A program made the position numbers and the translations under genes. A stretch of 64,000 nucleotides of DNA from the NCBI RefSeq assembly GCF_024054555.1, contig NZ_JAMXLY010000004.1, positions 52,877-116,876 on the forward strand, read 5' to 3'. Under the pieces are notes generated by a model. The model was given only the letters and a program-made list of their open reading frames with translations. It was not told the origin of the DNA and did no database searches. Positions 52,788 to 63,100 of the stretch are shown here, piece by piece. The stretch is from Segatella cerevisiae. Lineage in GTDB: Bacteria > Bacteroidota > Bacteroidia > Bacteroidales > Bacteroidaceae. The first letter of the stretch is position 1; each line of letters begins with the position of its first letter.

Positions 52788-55127
52788 ATGAAAGAAAGGC
52801 TCTCAACTGGTATACTACTTTTCATCTTTGCATTGAATGCTATTGCACAGTCTGTCAAGGTCGTGGGAAAGGTGTCTAATGCAAAAGGAATCCCTGTGGA
52901 ATTTGCCACTATCTCTTTAAAAGATGATTTCGGAAAATTCGTATGTGGTTGTATGACGGATTCCTTGGGCCTGTTTAAACTGACAACTGGAGAACAAAAG
53001 TTTGTCCTGCACATTTCCTGTATTGGTTATCGCGATTACCAGCGGACAGTCAATCTTTCCCACACGGATTCTATAGTCAATGTAGATGTTATATTGGAGG
53101 ATAGTACCAAGTCATTGGGTGAGGTGACGGTCAAAGGAAAGAAACCGCTCATAAAAAGAGAGATCGATAAAATCGTTTTTGATGCGGAACGTTTGAATGC
53201 CGTCTCTCAGACCTTCTTGGATGTTCTGAAATATACACCTGGGGTCATCGTTACGGATGACGGTGTCAGTATGGTTGGAAAGGGGAATGTCATTTTCCTT
53301 GTTAACAGCAGAGAACTCAAAATGGATGACAAGGAAATCCTGATCTATCTGAACTCCCTATCTTCTTCTGAGTTGAAGTCTATAGAAGTTATGACAACGC
53401 CACCGGCAAAGTATACGGCTGAAGGCAACGCAGGGATCATCAATGTCGTCACACGGACAAGGACGAATGACTATCTTGGCGGGACTCTTTCTGATCAGGT
53501 GTCCATAAAAAAATATTTATATAATGACGCAAGTGCCAATCTGCAATACAAAAAGGGGAAAGTGCAAGCCTTTCTGGATTTGGGATTGGGGAATGGCAAG
53601 ACCGATTACAAAGACAATGAGCGGGTGGCCTATGATTCTGAATCATGGAACACAGATGCGAAGAGGACAAAATCGAATGATTATATCAGTTCTACCTCCG
53701 GTGTAGATTTGGCATTGGGTAAAAATACGTCTATAGGGGCAATCGCTTCTTTTTTTTCTTTGAGCCCTGATGCCTACAGAGATGCAAAGACGCAAGTTTT
53801 CAGTAAAGATTCCGGGCAGTTGGTGAAAGATTTTGTAACGATAACCAAAAATAAAAGGAATTCCAAGCGTTACAGTGCTAATTTACACTTTGAACAGAAC
53901 AATATCGGCAAGGGAGGAAACCTCAAAATCGATTTCGATGACCTGAAATATAGACTTAATGACCATGACAACTTGCAGACCTTGAATGATGAGGATCTTT
54001 CTTATGTAGATCATCCGCATTATTCCATTGATATCTATTCTGCAAAAGCAGATGCGGAGTTGCCTTTTTCCAAAGGTCTGTTTTCCTATGGGATGGCCTA
54101 TACTCACACCAAAAACGATAGCCATACTGAGTATGAAAAACAGAATTTCACAGAAAACTTGAATGACCATTTCATCTATAAAGAGAATGTCTTTGCCGTC
54201 TATACGGATGCTACCTATGATTTTTCCAAACGCTTGAAAAGCAAATTCGGCGTGCGTGGAGAATACAGCCATATCAAGGGTCTGTCGAAAGTGACTGACA
54301 GCAAGAATACCTATTGTCATTTTGACGTCTTCCCGACAGCCTATATCAGTTACAGTTGGAGTGATGAGAATGTCTTGAGTTGGAGCGCAACCGGACGTAT
54401 CAACCGCCCTGATTACAGTGATATCAATCCATTTGTGCTATACATAGATGCCCATACGATTTTTAAGGGAAATGCCGGTTTGCTGCCTGAAAAATCGTAT
54501 TCTACAGAGGTTAATTACAATTATAAGAATTTCACCGTATCGGGAAGTTTCTTGTTCCGCAACCATATCATTGGGGAGTTGACTGAATTTGACAATGCCC
54601 AAAGACGCACGACAATTACGATGGACAATATCATGAAAACGCAAATGTATGAATTGTTCTTGTCTTATTATTTTGATCAGTTCCCATGGATGGACAACTA
54701 TTTTGAGGGAGATCTGTACACACTATCTTCCAGTCCCTTGAAAAACTCGGATATGGGAAAGACGCATCAGGTCTCGGTCTTCCTGTATATGAACCATAAT
54801 ATATATTTGAACAAAGCCAAGACCCTGATAGTACATTTGAGTGGCAATTTCAACAGTAGACAGAAAGATTCTGAGAGTGAACAGCGAAGTCGTTTTAGAA
54901 TGGACATGGGAGGTAAATACCTGTTTTTCCATAAGAGCCTGGCCTTAGATTTTAAATTCGAAAACTTCTTGAGTTCTCACATCAAAAGTATCATTGTCTC
55001 TAATGGGACAAGGAAAACTACTGACAGCGAACCTTATCGCGCGTTTGTTTTGTCCCTGTCTTATAACTTTGGAGAAAAGATACAAAGGAAGCATAGGAGT
55101 GAGAATATTGATACGGATCGGTTATAA
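52788..55127 (+). CDS. TonB-dependent receptor-like outer-membrane protein
   Basis: A 779-residue outer-membrane protein. Signal peptide about 1-20; a carboxypeptidase-regulatory-like domain (about 23-108, VVGKVSNAKGIPVEFATISL), a plug-like domain with EVTVKGKKPLIKREIDKIVFD and GVIVTDDGVSMVGKGNVIFLVN (about 110-220), and a large beta-barrel with typical strands (about 230-770). It lacks a SusD partner and regulator beside it, and the TonB box is not obvious. Such outer-membrane barrels of the CarboxypepD_reg class (PF14905-like) are common in Bacteroidota. The ligand is unknown. The AT-rich upstream gap sets it apart from its neighbours. Confidence 0.82.
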   Translation: MKERLSTGILLFIFALNAIAQSVKVVGKVSNAKGIPVEFATISLKDDFGKFVCGCMTDSLGLFKLTTGEQKFVLHISCIGYRDYQRTVNLSHTDSIVNVDVILEDSTKSLGEVTVKGKKPLIKREIDKIVFDAERLNAVSQTFLDVLKYTPGVIVTDDGVSMVGKGNVIFLVNSRELKMDDKEILIYLNSLSSSELKSIEVMTTPPAKYTAEGNAGIINVVTRTRTNDYLGGTLSDQVSIKKYLYNDASANLQYKKGKVQAFLDLGLGNGKTDYKDNERVAYDSESWNTDAKRTKSNDYISSTSGVDLALGKNTSIGAIASFFSLSPDAYRDAKTQVFSKDSGQLVKDFVTITKNKRNSKRYSANLHFEQNNIGKGGNLKIDFDDLKYRLNDHDNLQTLNDEDLSYVDHPHYSIDIYSAKADAELPFSKGLFSYGMAYTHTKNDSHTEYEKQNFTENLNDHFIYKENVFAVYTDATYDFSKRLKSKFGVRGEYSHIKGLSKVTDSKNTYCHFDVFPTAYISYSWSDENVLSWSATGRINRPDYSDINPFVLYIDAHTIFKGNAGLLPEKSYSTEVNYNYKNFTVSGSFLFRNHIIGELTEFDNAQRRTTITMDNIMKTQMYELFLSYYFDQFPWMDNYFEGDLYTLSSSPLKNSDMGKTHQVSVFLYMNHNIYLNKAKTLIVHLSGNFNSRQKDSESEQRSRFRMDMGGKYLFFHKSLALDFKFENFLSSHIKSIIVSNGTRKTTDSEPYRAFVLSLSYNFGEKIQRKHRSENIDTDRL

Positions 55128-55162
55128 TTGTCCGAGAAACATGACCCCTCAAACTGAAACAT

Positions 55163-55195
55163 CAGGCAGGAATGGAAAACGCTCCTTCCTGCCTG
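55163..55195 (+). terminator. Hairpin between the barrel gene and uvrB
   Basis: A perfect ten-pair stem (55163-55172 with 55186-55195), extendable by two pairs. It lies between two convergent genes and may end both. Confidence 0.75.
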
Positions 55196-55224
55196 GTGTC
55201 AAATAGAGAACGATCTACTGAATT

Positions 55225-57252
55225 TTATTTCAACTCCAATTGCTTTTGCAGTCGCATGATTTCATCCCTATATTGAGCAGCTTGGATAAAGTTGAGGTCT
55301 TTTGCTGCCTGTTGCATCATGGCAGTTGTATCGGAAATGCTCTTTTGCAATTGCTGTCGGGTCATCCGCTTGACAATAGGATCTGCAACAAATGCCACTT
55401 CAGAAGGTTCGACATAGGGCTGGGGATGATTCTGCATGTCTTTTCCTTCTTCCGAATGTCCGATAGGCAGGTCGGTGTTGATCGCCTTGACAATCTGTGT
55501 CGGAACGATATGGTGATCCTTGTTGTATTTCATTTGGATCGCTCTCCTGCGGTTGGTTTCATCTATTGTCTTCTGCATGCTTTCCGTTATGGTGTCAGCA
55601 TACATGATGACCTTTCCATTGACATTCCTGGCTGCACGCCCTGCAGTCTGTGTCAAACTCCTATGGCTGCGGAGGAATCCTTCCTTATCGGCATCCAGTA
55701 TGGCCACAAGGGAAACTTCCGGCAGATCGAGTCCCTCCCTGAGCAAGTTGACGCCTACCAGAACATCATAGACTCCTGCCCGCAGATCGTTCATGATCTT
55801 GACCCTGTCCAATGTGGCTACATCACTGTGAATGTAAGCTGCCTTGATGTCGTGGTCCAAGAGATATTCGGTAAGTTCTTCAGCCATTCGCTTGGTCAGT
55901 GTGGTGACGAGAACGCGCTCATTGTGATGGCTTCGTGTGAGGATTTCATCCATCAGATCATCTATCTGATTCTCCGAAGGGCGAACTTCTATTTCGGGAT
56001 CCAGTAGTCCTGTAGGACGGATAAGTTGTTCTACCACGACACCTTCTGCCTCTTTCAGTTCATAGTCGGCCGGAGTGGCGCTCACATAGATGACCTGATT
56101 GATCAGGGAATGGAATTCGTCGAATTTCAGAGGTCTGTTGTCGAAGGCAGCAGGTAACCGGAACCCGAACTCGACCAGGTTTTTCTTCCGGGCTCTATCC
56201 CCACCGTACATCGCATTGATTTGAGGTATGCTGACGTGGCTCTCATCGATGACCATCAAGTAATCTTTCGGGAAGAAGTCCAGCAGGCAGTAGGGGCGCT
56301 GTCCGGCTTGACGGCCGTCAAAATACCTGCTGTAGTTCTCAATTCCGGAGCAGTGGCCGAGTTCTTTGATCATCTCCATGTCATACTCTACCCGTTCCTT
56401 AATCCGTTGTGCCTTAATGTCGTCCCCGATTTCCTTAAAGTAATCGACCTGTTTTACAAGGTCATCCTGAATCTCCTTTATAGCCGTGACGGTCTGGTCT
56501 TTGGTCGTGACGAAAAGATTGGCCGGGTAGATCTCATAGTTTTCAAAGGATTCTATGCGATGGAAGGACACAGGGTCTACCTCTTCAATGGAATCGATCT
56601 CGTCATCCCACCAAGTGACACGCAGGATATTGTCTGAATACGCCATGGAGATGTCTACCGTATCTCCCTTCACGCGGAAGTTGCCGCGTTTCAATTCGAT
56701 GTCGTTTCTGATGTACAGAGCATCCACGAGTTTGCGCAGGAATTCGTTCCTGTCTATCTTTTCCCCACGTTTGAGTTTGACAATACTCTGTTGCATAGCG
56801 ACAGGACCGCCCATACCGTAAATACAGGAGACGGAAGAGACGACGATAACATCTTTTCTTCCGGAGAGCAGGGCAGAGAGCGCACTCAGGCGCAGTTTAT
56901 CGATATCATCGTTGATAGCCAGATCTTTTTCGATATAAGTATCTGTTGAGGGAATGTAAGCTTCAGGTTGATAATAGTCATAATAGGACACGTAGTATTC
57001 CACCGCATTGTCGGGGAAGAAGCCTTTCATCTCCTGGTAGAGTTGTGCAGCGAGGGTCTTGTTATGGCTCAGAACGAGTGTGGGCTTGTTGATCTTGGCA
57101 ATGACGTTGGCCACGGTAAATGTCTTGCCTGAACCTGTCACGCCCAAGAGCACTTGTGCCGGATCACCTTCCTCTATACCTTTCGTGAGTTGTTCTATGG
57201 CTTGGGGCTGATCACCTGTGGGTTTATATTTAGCTGTAAGCTTGAAATTCAT
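55225..57252 (-). CDS. uvrB: Excinuclease ABC subunit B
   Basis: The damage-recognition helicase of nucleotide excision repair. The 675 residues have the Walker A LLGVTGSGKTF (about 36), the beta-hairpin region VSYYDYYQPEAYIPSTDTYIEKD (about 88), DESHVSIPQ (about 335), QTAGRAARNVNGKVIMYAD (about 530) and the C-terminal UvrC-binding segment with MRLQKQLELK. ATG 57252 is chosen by homology over 57288. Confidence 0.96.
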   Translation of the reverse strand: MNFKLTAKYKPTGDQPQAIEQLTKGIEEGDPAQVLLGVTGSGKTFTVANVIAKINKPTLVLSHNKTLAAQLYQEMKGFFPDNAVEYYVSYYDYYQPEAYIPSTDTYIEKDLAINDDIDKLRLSALSALLSGRKDVIVVSSVSCIYGMGGPVAMQQSIVKLKRGEKIDRNEFLRKLVDALYIRNDIELKRGNFRVKGDTVDISMAYSDNILRVTWWDDEIDSIEEVDPVSFHRIESFENYEIYPANLFVTTKDQTVTAIKEIQDDLVKQVDYFKEIGDDIKAQRIKERVEYDMEMIKELGHCSGIENYSRYFDGRQAGQRPYCLLDFFPKDYLMVIDESHVSIPQINAMYGGDRARKKNLVEFGFRLPAAFDNRPLKFDEFHSLINQVIYVSATPADYELKEAEGVVVEQLIRPTGLLDPEIEVRPSENQIDDLMDEILTRSHHNERVLVTTLTKRMAEELTEYLLDHDIKAAYIHSDVATLDRVKIMNDLRAGVYDVLVGVNLLREGLDLPEVSLVAILDADKEGFLRSHRSLTQTAGRAARNVNGKVIMYADTITESMQKTIDETNRRRAIQMKYNKDHHIVPTQIVKAINTDLPIGHSEEGKDMQNHPQPYVEPSEVAFVADPIVKRMTRQQLQKSISDTTAMMQQAAKDLNFIQAAQYRDEIMRLQKQLELK

Positions 57253-57285
57253 TACAATAACTCCTTTATTCTTTATGCATTCTTG

Positions 57286-57293
57286 CAAATTTA
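57286..57293 (-). promoter_or_regulatory. -7 box for uvrB
   Basis: TAAATTTG on the minus strand, 33 bases before ATG 57252. It excludes the in-frame start at 57288. No SOS-type operator can be identified by eye. Confidence 0.55.
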
Positions 57294-57378
57294 CTAAAAA
57301 GATTGCTTCATGAGTTATTGATTCCTAATAAATTGCTAAAAATTGGAGTATTTGCTTTGTAAATCACAGAAAAGTGAG

Positions 57379-57386
57379 TAACTTTG
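57379..57386 (+). promoter_or_regulatory. -7 box for bamD
   Basis: TAACTTTG with TTTG at 57356-57359, 19-base spacing. ATG 57406 follows 19 bases later. Confidence 0.7.
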
Positions 57387-57405
57387 CACATCAAAAAGCA
57401 TAATA

Positions 57406-58266
57406 ATGAAGAAATCAATCTTTGTCATCTTGTCCTTTATGATGATGGTGGTCATGCTGACGAGTTGTGGGCATGAATTCAATCAGGTATATAAGACCAG
57501 TGACTATGCCTACAAGTATGAATACGCTAAAGAGTGTTTTGCCAATGGCAAGTACTCTCGGGCTGTGACGCTCTTGCAGGAGTTGGTGACTATAGAAAAA
57601 GGTACCGACAATGCGCAGGAGAGTCTTTACATGCTGGCTATGGCCGAGTATTGCATGAGGGATTACGAGACGGCTTCCGATTATTTCAAGAAATACTACC
57701 AGTCCTATCCCAAAGGTGTCTATGCTGAGATGGCTGAATATTATGCTGGGGAGAGCCTCTATCAGAGCACGCCTGAACCTCGTCTGGACCAAAGTAAGAC
57801 GGTGATGGCAATTGCTGCTTTTCAGGAATACCTCGATCTGTTCCCGGATGCCAAATTGAAAAAGCAGGCTCAGAACAGATTGTTCCAATTGCAGGACAAA
57901 CTTGTAACCAAGGAGTATGACTCTGCCAAACTGTATTATGACCTGGGTTCCTATTTCGGCAACTGCACGAGTGGTGGGAATAATTATGAAGCTTGCATCG
58001 TCACTGCACAAAATGCATTGAATGATTATCCTTACAGTAATAAGCGCGAGGATTTCTCCATTCTGATCATGAAGAGTAAGTTTGAGTTGGCGAAGATGAG
58101 TATTCCTTCAAAGCAATATCAGCGTTTTGAGGATGCTGAGGACGAATGCTATGGCTTCCTCAATGAATATCCTGACAGTAAACTGAGGGTTGAAGCCCAA
58201 GATTATATCTCAAAATGCAAGGATTTCCTTTCTACACACAAAGAATCCAATCCGCTGCAAGATTAA
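57406..58266 (+). CDS. bamD: Outer-membrane assembly lipoprotein BamD
   Basis: A 286-residue lipoprotein with lipobox MLTSC (Cys about 21). The rest is a series of TPR helices (about 30-270; YAKECFANGKYSRAVTLLQELV, YCMRDYETASDYFKKYYQSYPKG, AIAAFQEYLDLFPDAKLKKQAQNRL), the BamD architecture, part of the BAM complex that inserts barrels into the outer membrane. It begins a bamD-rpoZ-DUF4293 operon with a gap of 62 bases to rpoZ. Confidence 0.92.
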   Translation: MKKSIFVILSFMMMVVMLTSCGHEFNQVYKTSDYAYKYEYAKECFANGKYSRAVTLLQELVTIEKGTDNAQESLYMLAMAEYCMRDYETASDYFKKYYQSYPKGVYAEMAEYYAGESLYQSTPEPRLDQSKTVMAIAAFQEYLDLFPDAKLKKQAQNRLFQLQDKLVTKEYDSAKLYYDLGSYFGNCTSGGNNYEACIVTAQNALNDYPYSNKREDFSILIMKSKFELAKMSIPSKQYQRFEDAEDECYGFLNEYPDSKLRVEAQDYISKCKDFLSTHKESNPLQD

Positions 58267-58328
58267 TAGCCTGAATTTAAAGAATATCAATTAGAATGGC
58301 ATGAACCATTCACTCAATTTCAATAGAT

Positions 58329-58688
58329 ATGGATTATAAAAAGTCAAAAGCTCCGGTAACAACCGTAACACGAAACGTTGAAGAATTGTGGAAGGATACC
58401 GGTAACATCTATGAGAGTGTAGTCATCATCTCTAAGCGCAGCAATCAGATAGCCCAGGAAATCAAGCAGGACCTTGATAAGAAACTGGCTGAGTTTGCTT
58501 CTTATAATGACTCTCTGGAAGAGGTGTTCGAAAATCGTGAGCAGATAGAAATCTCCCGTTATTATGAGAAGTTGCCGAAGTCTACGTTGCTGGCTACTCA
58601 GGAATTTATCGAGGGGAAAGTTTATTGGCGTGATCCTTCTAAAGATAAGGATGAACCTATAAAGAAGGGACCTGATGCTACAGCGTAA
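58329..58688 (+). CDS. rpoZ: RNA polymerase omega subunit, Bacteroidota type
   Basis: A 119-residue small RNA polymerase subunit, Rpb6/omega-like. The core omega segment is NIYESVVIISKRSNQIAQEIKQDLDKKLAEF (about 27-57), followed by an acidic helix and ending TLLATQEFIEGKVYWRDPSKD. This long Bacteroidota form differs from the E. coli omega but keeps the same fold signature. It overlaps the DUF4293 gene by 14 bases. Confidence 0.88.
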   Translation: MDYKKSKAPVTTVTRNVEELWKDTGNIYESVVIISKRSNQIAQEIKQDLDKKLAEFASYNDSLEEVFENREQIEISRYYEKLPKSTLLATQEFIEGKVYWRDPSKDKDEPIKKGPDATA

Positions 58689-59130
58689 GCAATCTCTTTA
58701 TCTCCTTCTGGCTCTTGTCGTCACTGTCTTGTGCATGAGTCTCTCTCTCGGGGTGATAGAACCTAAAGGGATGGGGATGAATTCGATCGTTTATAATATA
58801 GGTATTTGTCACGGTTCTTTTAAGGGTACCTATCCTGAATGGCCTTTGTTTGGACTTCTACTGATGACCTGCCCTCTGAATATTGCCGCGATTTTCTTGT
58901 TCCATAAACGGGACGTACAGATTAAATTGTGTTGGGTGTGCATCGTACTTTGTGTACTATGGTATGCTTATTTCCTGCATATTGTGTTCCATGAGTTCAA
59001 TGCAGTGGGTACTTTCCATTTCAACTGGACCGTCTGCCTGCCTGTCGTGGCGATTATCTTGTATCTCCTGGCACGGGGCGGAATCAGACACGATGAGAAA
59101 TTGCTGAAGGCTGCGGATCGCATCCGGTAA
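58675..59130 (+). CDS. DUF4293 membrane protein
   Basis: A 151-residue protein with four membrane helices (about 7-26, 60-77, 83-101, 110-130). The N-terminal MLQRKQSLYLLLALVV is diagnostic of the DUF4293 family, which in Bacteroidota often follows rpoZ. The function is unknown. It overlaps rpoZ by 14 bases in a different frame. Confidence 0.88.
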   Translation: MLQRKQSLYLLLALVVTVLCMSLSLGVIEPKGMGMNSIVYNIGICHGSFKGTYPEWPLFGLLLMTCPLNIAAIFLFHKRDVQIKLCWVCIVLCVLWYAYFLHIVFHEFNAVGTFHFNWTVCLPVVAIILYLLARGGIRHDEKLLKAADRIR

Positions 59131-59172
59131 GGATGATCTTCGTGAGTATGCCTGTCAGGTGAAATATTAAAC

Positions 59173-59217
59173 AATACCCCCTGAAACTTCAATAGTTTCA
59201 GGGGGTATTTGTTTTTA
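59173..59217 (+). terminator. Strong bidirectional terminator
   Basis: A perfect 15-base-pair stem (59173-59187 with 59195-59209) with a seven-base loop and T-rich tail (TTTGTTTTTAT). It ends the bamD operon and lies 36 bases past the stop of the convergent lipoprotein gene. Confidence 0.92.
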
Positions 59218-59244
59218 TACTTTTGATACGATCGGTCGGATTGA

Positions 59245-59928
59245 TTATAGTCCTAATCCTTTCAAAGCCTTCTGAGCGCCCTGATTTACAGCATCACTAG
59301 CCTTTTGACTGGTTTTATTCACAGCGTCTGCAGCTTTTTGCTTTGCTTGGTCGACCTGACCTTTGACTTGGTTCTCACCATTAGTTTTCGCATTGTCAAC
59401 GGCATTCTTTACCGTTTTTTCTGCAGCCTCTTTGGTACCTGCCGGAAGGTTCTTCACGCCGTTGGCTATTGCCTGGGCATCTGTACTGACTGCTGCAGCT
59501 GCCTGTTGTGCAGTGGTGCTGGTGGAAGTCGGCAGATTCTTTACACCATTGATCAGGTTGGCAATGGTCGTATTACCGGATGCTACTTGATTGACGGCTG
59601 CCTGGTTCTTCTGGATGAATTGCTGAACTTGTGAGACATAGGCTTTGGCTTCCTGCAATTTGCCTTCCTTGACGAGTTGCTGATAGGTGGTTTGTACGGT
59701 AGCCATTGTTTTTGCCAAACCTGCAGCATCCTTACCCTGGAGTTGCTGACTGATGGTTTGGGTGACTTGACTGACTTGCTTACTTACTGCCTGAGGGATT
59801 TTTGCATTGCCGGTCTGAGCGGCAATGGAGTCAGAGTCCGTCGTCTGGGCTGACTTCTGGGTTTTGTTCTGGCAAGCAGTAAAAGTCAATGCCATGAAAG
59901 CAGCTGCTAAAATAAATATTTTCTTCAT
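59245..59928 (-). CDS. Ala/Gln-rich lipoprotein, unknown function
   Basis: A 227-residue lipoprotein with lipobox TFTAC (Cys about 19). The mature part is long, helical and poor in aromatic residues, with Ala, Gln, Lys and Thr, for example ANLINGVKNLP repeated loosely at about 125 and 160, and a C-terminal heptad-like region (KTVKNAVDNAKTNGENQV, QAKQKAADAVNKTSQKASDAVN) that resembles LEA or coiled-coil proteins. No family recognised. Its -7 box at 59978-59985 gives a leader of about 45 bases. Confidence 0.75.
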   Translation of the reverse strand: MKKIFILAAAFMALTFTACQNKTQKSAQTTDSDSIAAQTGNAKIPQAVSKQVSQVTQTISQQLQGKDAAGLAKTMATVQTTYQQLVKEGKLQEAKAYVSQVQQFIQKNQAAVNQVASGNTTIANLINGVKNLPTSTSTTAQQAAAAVSTDAQAIANGVKNLPAGTKEAAEKTVKNAVDNAKTNGENQVKGQVDQAKQKAADAVNKTSQKASDAVNQGAQKALKGLGL

Positions 59929-59977
59929 TTCGTGTGTTTGAAAGTGTTTATAAAAAGAATTTATAATTATTACGGTT

Positions 59978-59985
59978 CAAAGATA
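59978..59985 (-). promoter_or_regulatory. -7 box for the Ala/Gln-rich lipoprotein gene
   Basis: TATCTTTG on the minus strand, about 50 bases before ATG 59928. Confidence 0.6.
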
Positions 59986-60128
59986 ATGGAAAAAACTCAT
60001 ACCCGTGTTGGTTTTTCAGTTTTTTTATAAAAAGACCCGGGTTGGGAGTTTGGTTTGGCATGATGATACCTCAAGTCGGTCACTTTCTGATTGATACGGC
60101 TTTTCTAGTCTGAGTGGGGGGAAATAAA

Positions 60129-60158
60129 AAGAGCTCACAAAATTAATTGTGAGCTCTT
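60129..60158 (-). terminator. Terminator of the PFOR gene
   Basis: A 12-base-pair stem (60129-60140 with 60147-60158) with loop AATTAA. Read on the minus strand it is followed by TTTTTATTT. It lies about 20 bases past the PFOR stop. Confidence 0.88.
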
Positions 60159-60179
60159 AAAAATATAGGAGAAGTAATT

Positions 60180-63100
60180 TTACTTATCTTCTTGTTCAAG
60201 ACTGTCACTCCAGTCTTCCTTGCTCTTGCGTACATAACTCTGATAGCGGATCTTAGCCATGCGCTCGCAGGCAGAATAGAGTTCTTCAGCTTCGTTAGGA
60301 TAAGCTTTCTTTACTGACAAGTAACGAACCTCACCTAACAAGAAGTCACGGAACTTCGTCCAATCAGGCTCTTTAGAGTCAAGTTGGAATGGGTTCTTGC
60401 CTTGCTTAGACAACTCCGGATTGAAACGCCAGAGATGCCAGTAGCCACACTCTACGGCGAGGGCTTCCTCACGTTGGCTCTTACCCATACCACCCTTACG
60501 TTTCAGACCATGGTTGATACATGGAGAGTAAGCGATGATCAGAGATGGACCATGATAAGCTTCTGCTTCGCGGATAGCCTTCAAAGTCTGGTTGTTGTTG
60601 GCACCCATAGCGATCTGGGCAACATAGATATAACCGTAAGTGGTTTCCATCAGGCCCAGGTCCTTCTTGCGGACACGTTTGCCTTGAGCAGCAAACTGAG
60701 CAATGGCACCCAGAGGAGTAGCTTTAGAACTTTGACCACCGGTATTGGAATATACCTCAGTATCCATGACGAGGATGTTGACATCTTCACCTGTTGAGAG
60801 GACGTGGTCGAGACCACCGTAGTCAATATCGTAAGATGCACCGTCACCACCAATGATCCACTGACTGCGTTTCACAAGATAGTGATCCAAAGTCTTCAGT
60901 TCCTTGCAAGTCGGGCAACCTGCTGCAGCACCCTTCTCGATCAGTGGCTTCAACTCATCAGCTGCAGCTCTAGAACCGTCTGCATCTTCTTTGTTCTCAA
61001 TCCACTTCTGAGCAGCTGCCTTGAAATCAGCCGGTGTATCATCTTTGGCAATCAATTCGTTGAGAAGAATGGTAATACGTTCCTTCATCTTCTTGTTTGC
61101 CAGGACCATACCGAGACCAAATTCACTGAAGTCCTCAAAGAGGGAGTTGTTGAAGGCAGGACCTTCACCCTTGGCATTCGTTGTATACGGTGTAGCAGGG
61201 ATTGATGCAGAGTAAATGGAAGAGCAACCCGTTGCATTGGCAATCATTTCACGGTCACCAAAGAGTTGGCTCACCAATTTGACATAAGGTGTTTCACCGC
61301 AACCTGCACAAGCGCCGGAGAATTCAAACAAAGGCGTAGCGAACTGGCTGTTTCTCGGATTAGACTTGATGTCAATGAGGTTCTGCTTACTGGTAACATT
61401 CTTTACCAGCCAATCCCAGTTCTTAGCTTCCTTGATCATCTCAGGGTCGTCAGTTCTGAATGGAACCATTGACAAAGCCTTATTGCCTCTCTTACCCGGG
61501 CAGATATCAACACAGTTACCGCAGCCGAGGCAGTCCATCACTGAGATCTCCTGACGGAAATGCATTCCCTTGATGGTTTGTGGAGCCAAGATTGGAATGG
61601 TATCGCCCTGACATCCCTTCACTTCTTCATCGGTCATGACGAACGGACGAATAGCAGCATGAGGACAAGCAAATGCACACTTGTTGCACTGGATACAGTT
61701 CTCTGAGTTCCAAACAGGAACGAAAGCTTCAACACCACGTTTTTCGTATGCGGAAGTGCCGTTCTGCCAAGTACCGTCAGTCGTACCGTTCTTGTAGAAG
61801 TCGGATACTTTCAACAGATCACCTGCTTGAGCATTGATAGGACGAACCAGTTCTTTGACAAATGCAGGTGCATCGTCTTGCTTCTGTTCCTCATCCTTCA
61901 GGTTAGCCCAAGCCTGATCAACAGGAAGTTCCTTGTATTCGTTACCACGGTCAACAGCCTGGAAGTTCTTGTCAACGATGTCCTGACCCTTGCGGGAGTA
62001 AGACTTGACGATGAAGGCTTTCATCTGCTCTACGGCAAGATCCAAAGGAATGACCTTCGTGATCCGGAAGAATGCACTCTGCAGAATCGTGTTGGTACGA
62101 TTACCCAATCCGATCTCATGAGCAATCTTGGTAGCGTTGATGAAGTAAACTTTGATATTGTTCTTAGCAAAGTAACGTTTTACCTTGTTAGGAATGAAAT
62201 TGACCAGTTCATCGCCTTCGAAGATGGTATTCAACAGGAAGGTACCGTTCTTACGAAGTCCGCGTGTGACATCGTACATATACAGATAAGCCTGTACATG
62301 GCAAGCCACAAAGTTAGGCGTGTTGACCTGATAAGAAGAGTGAATCGGTTCGTCACCGAAACGCAGGTGAGAACAAGTGAAACCTCCTGATTTCTTGGAA
62401 TCATAAGAGAAGTAGGCCTGACAGTATTTATTGGTATTGTTACCGATAATCTGAACAGAGTTCTTGTTGGCACCTACAGTACCGTCAGCTCCCAAACCAT
62501 AGAACTTAGCCTCGAAGAGAGACGTTCCTCCCATTGGAATCTCAGGAACTTCTGGAAGAGAAGTGAAGGTCACATCATCGACGATTCCGACAGTGAAATG
62601 ATTCTTCGGTTCCGGCATTTCCAGATTGTTGTATACGGAAATGATCTTGGCAGGAGTGGTATCTGAAGAACTCAGTCCATAGCGGCCACCTACGATTAGA
62701 GGTTTGCGCGGATCATCGTACATGGCTGTCTTGACATCCAAATACAACGGCTCACCCTCTGCTCCAGGCTCCTTCGTACGGTCGAGCACTGCAATGCGCT
62801 TAACGGTTGAAGGAATCACCTTACGCAGGAAATCAACTGAGAACGGACGGAACAGATGTACAGAAACCATACCGACTTTCTTGCCTTGCTTGGTCAGATA
62901 GTCGATGGCCTCACGTGCAGGTTCTGATGCTGAACCCATCAGGACGATGATGTTCTCTGCATCCTTGGCACCATAATAATTAAAGAGGTGATATTCACGA
63001 CCGGTAATCTTGGAGATTTCACCCAGATAATGCTCTACGATTCCTGGTACCTTATCATAATAAGTGTTGCTTGCCTCACGGTGTGTGAAGTAAGTTTCAG

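Noticed and set aside
52788..55127. SusC/SusD polysaccharide utilisation locus
   Set aside because: No SusD-like lipoprotein, no carbohydrate enzyme and no hybrid regulator flank the barrel gene.
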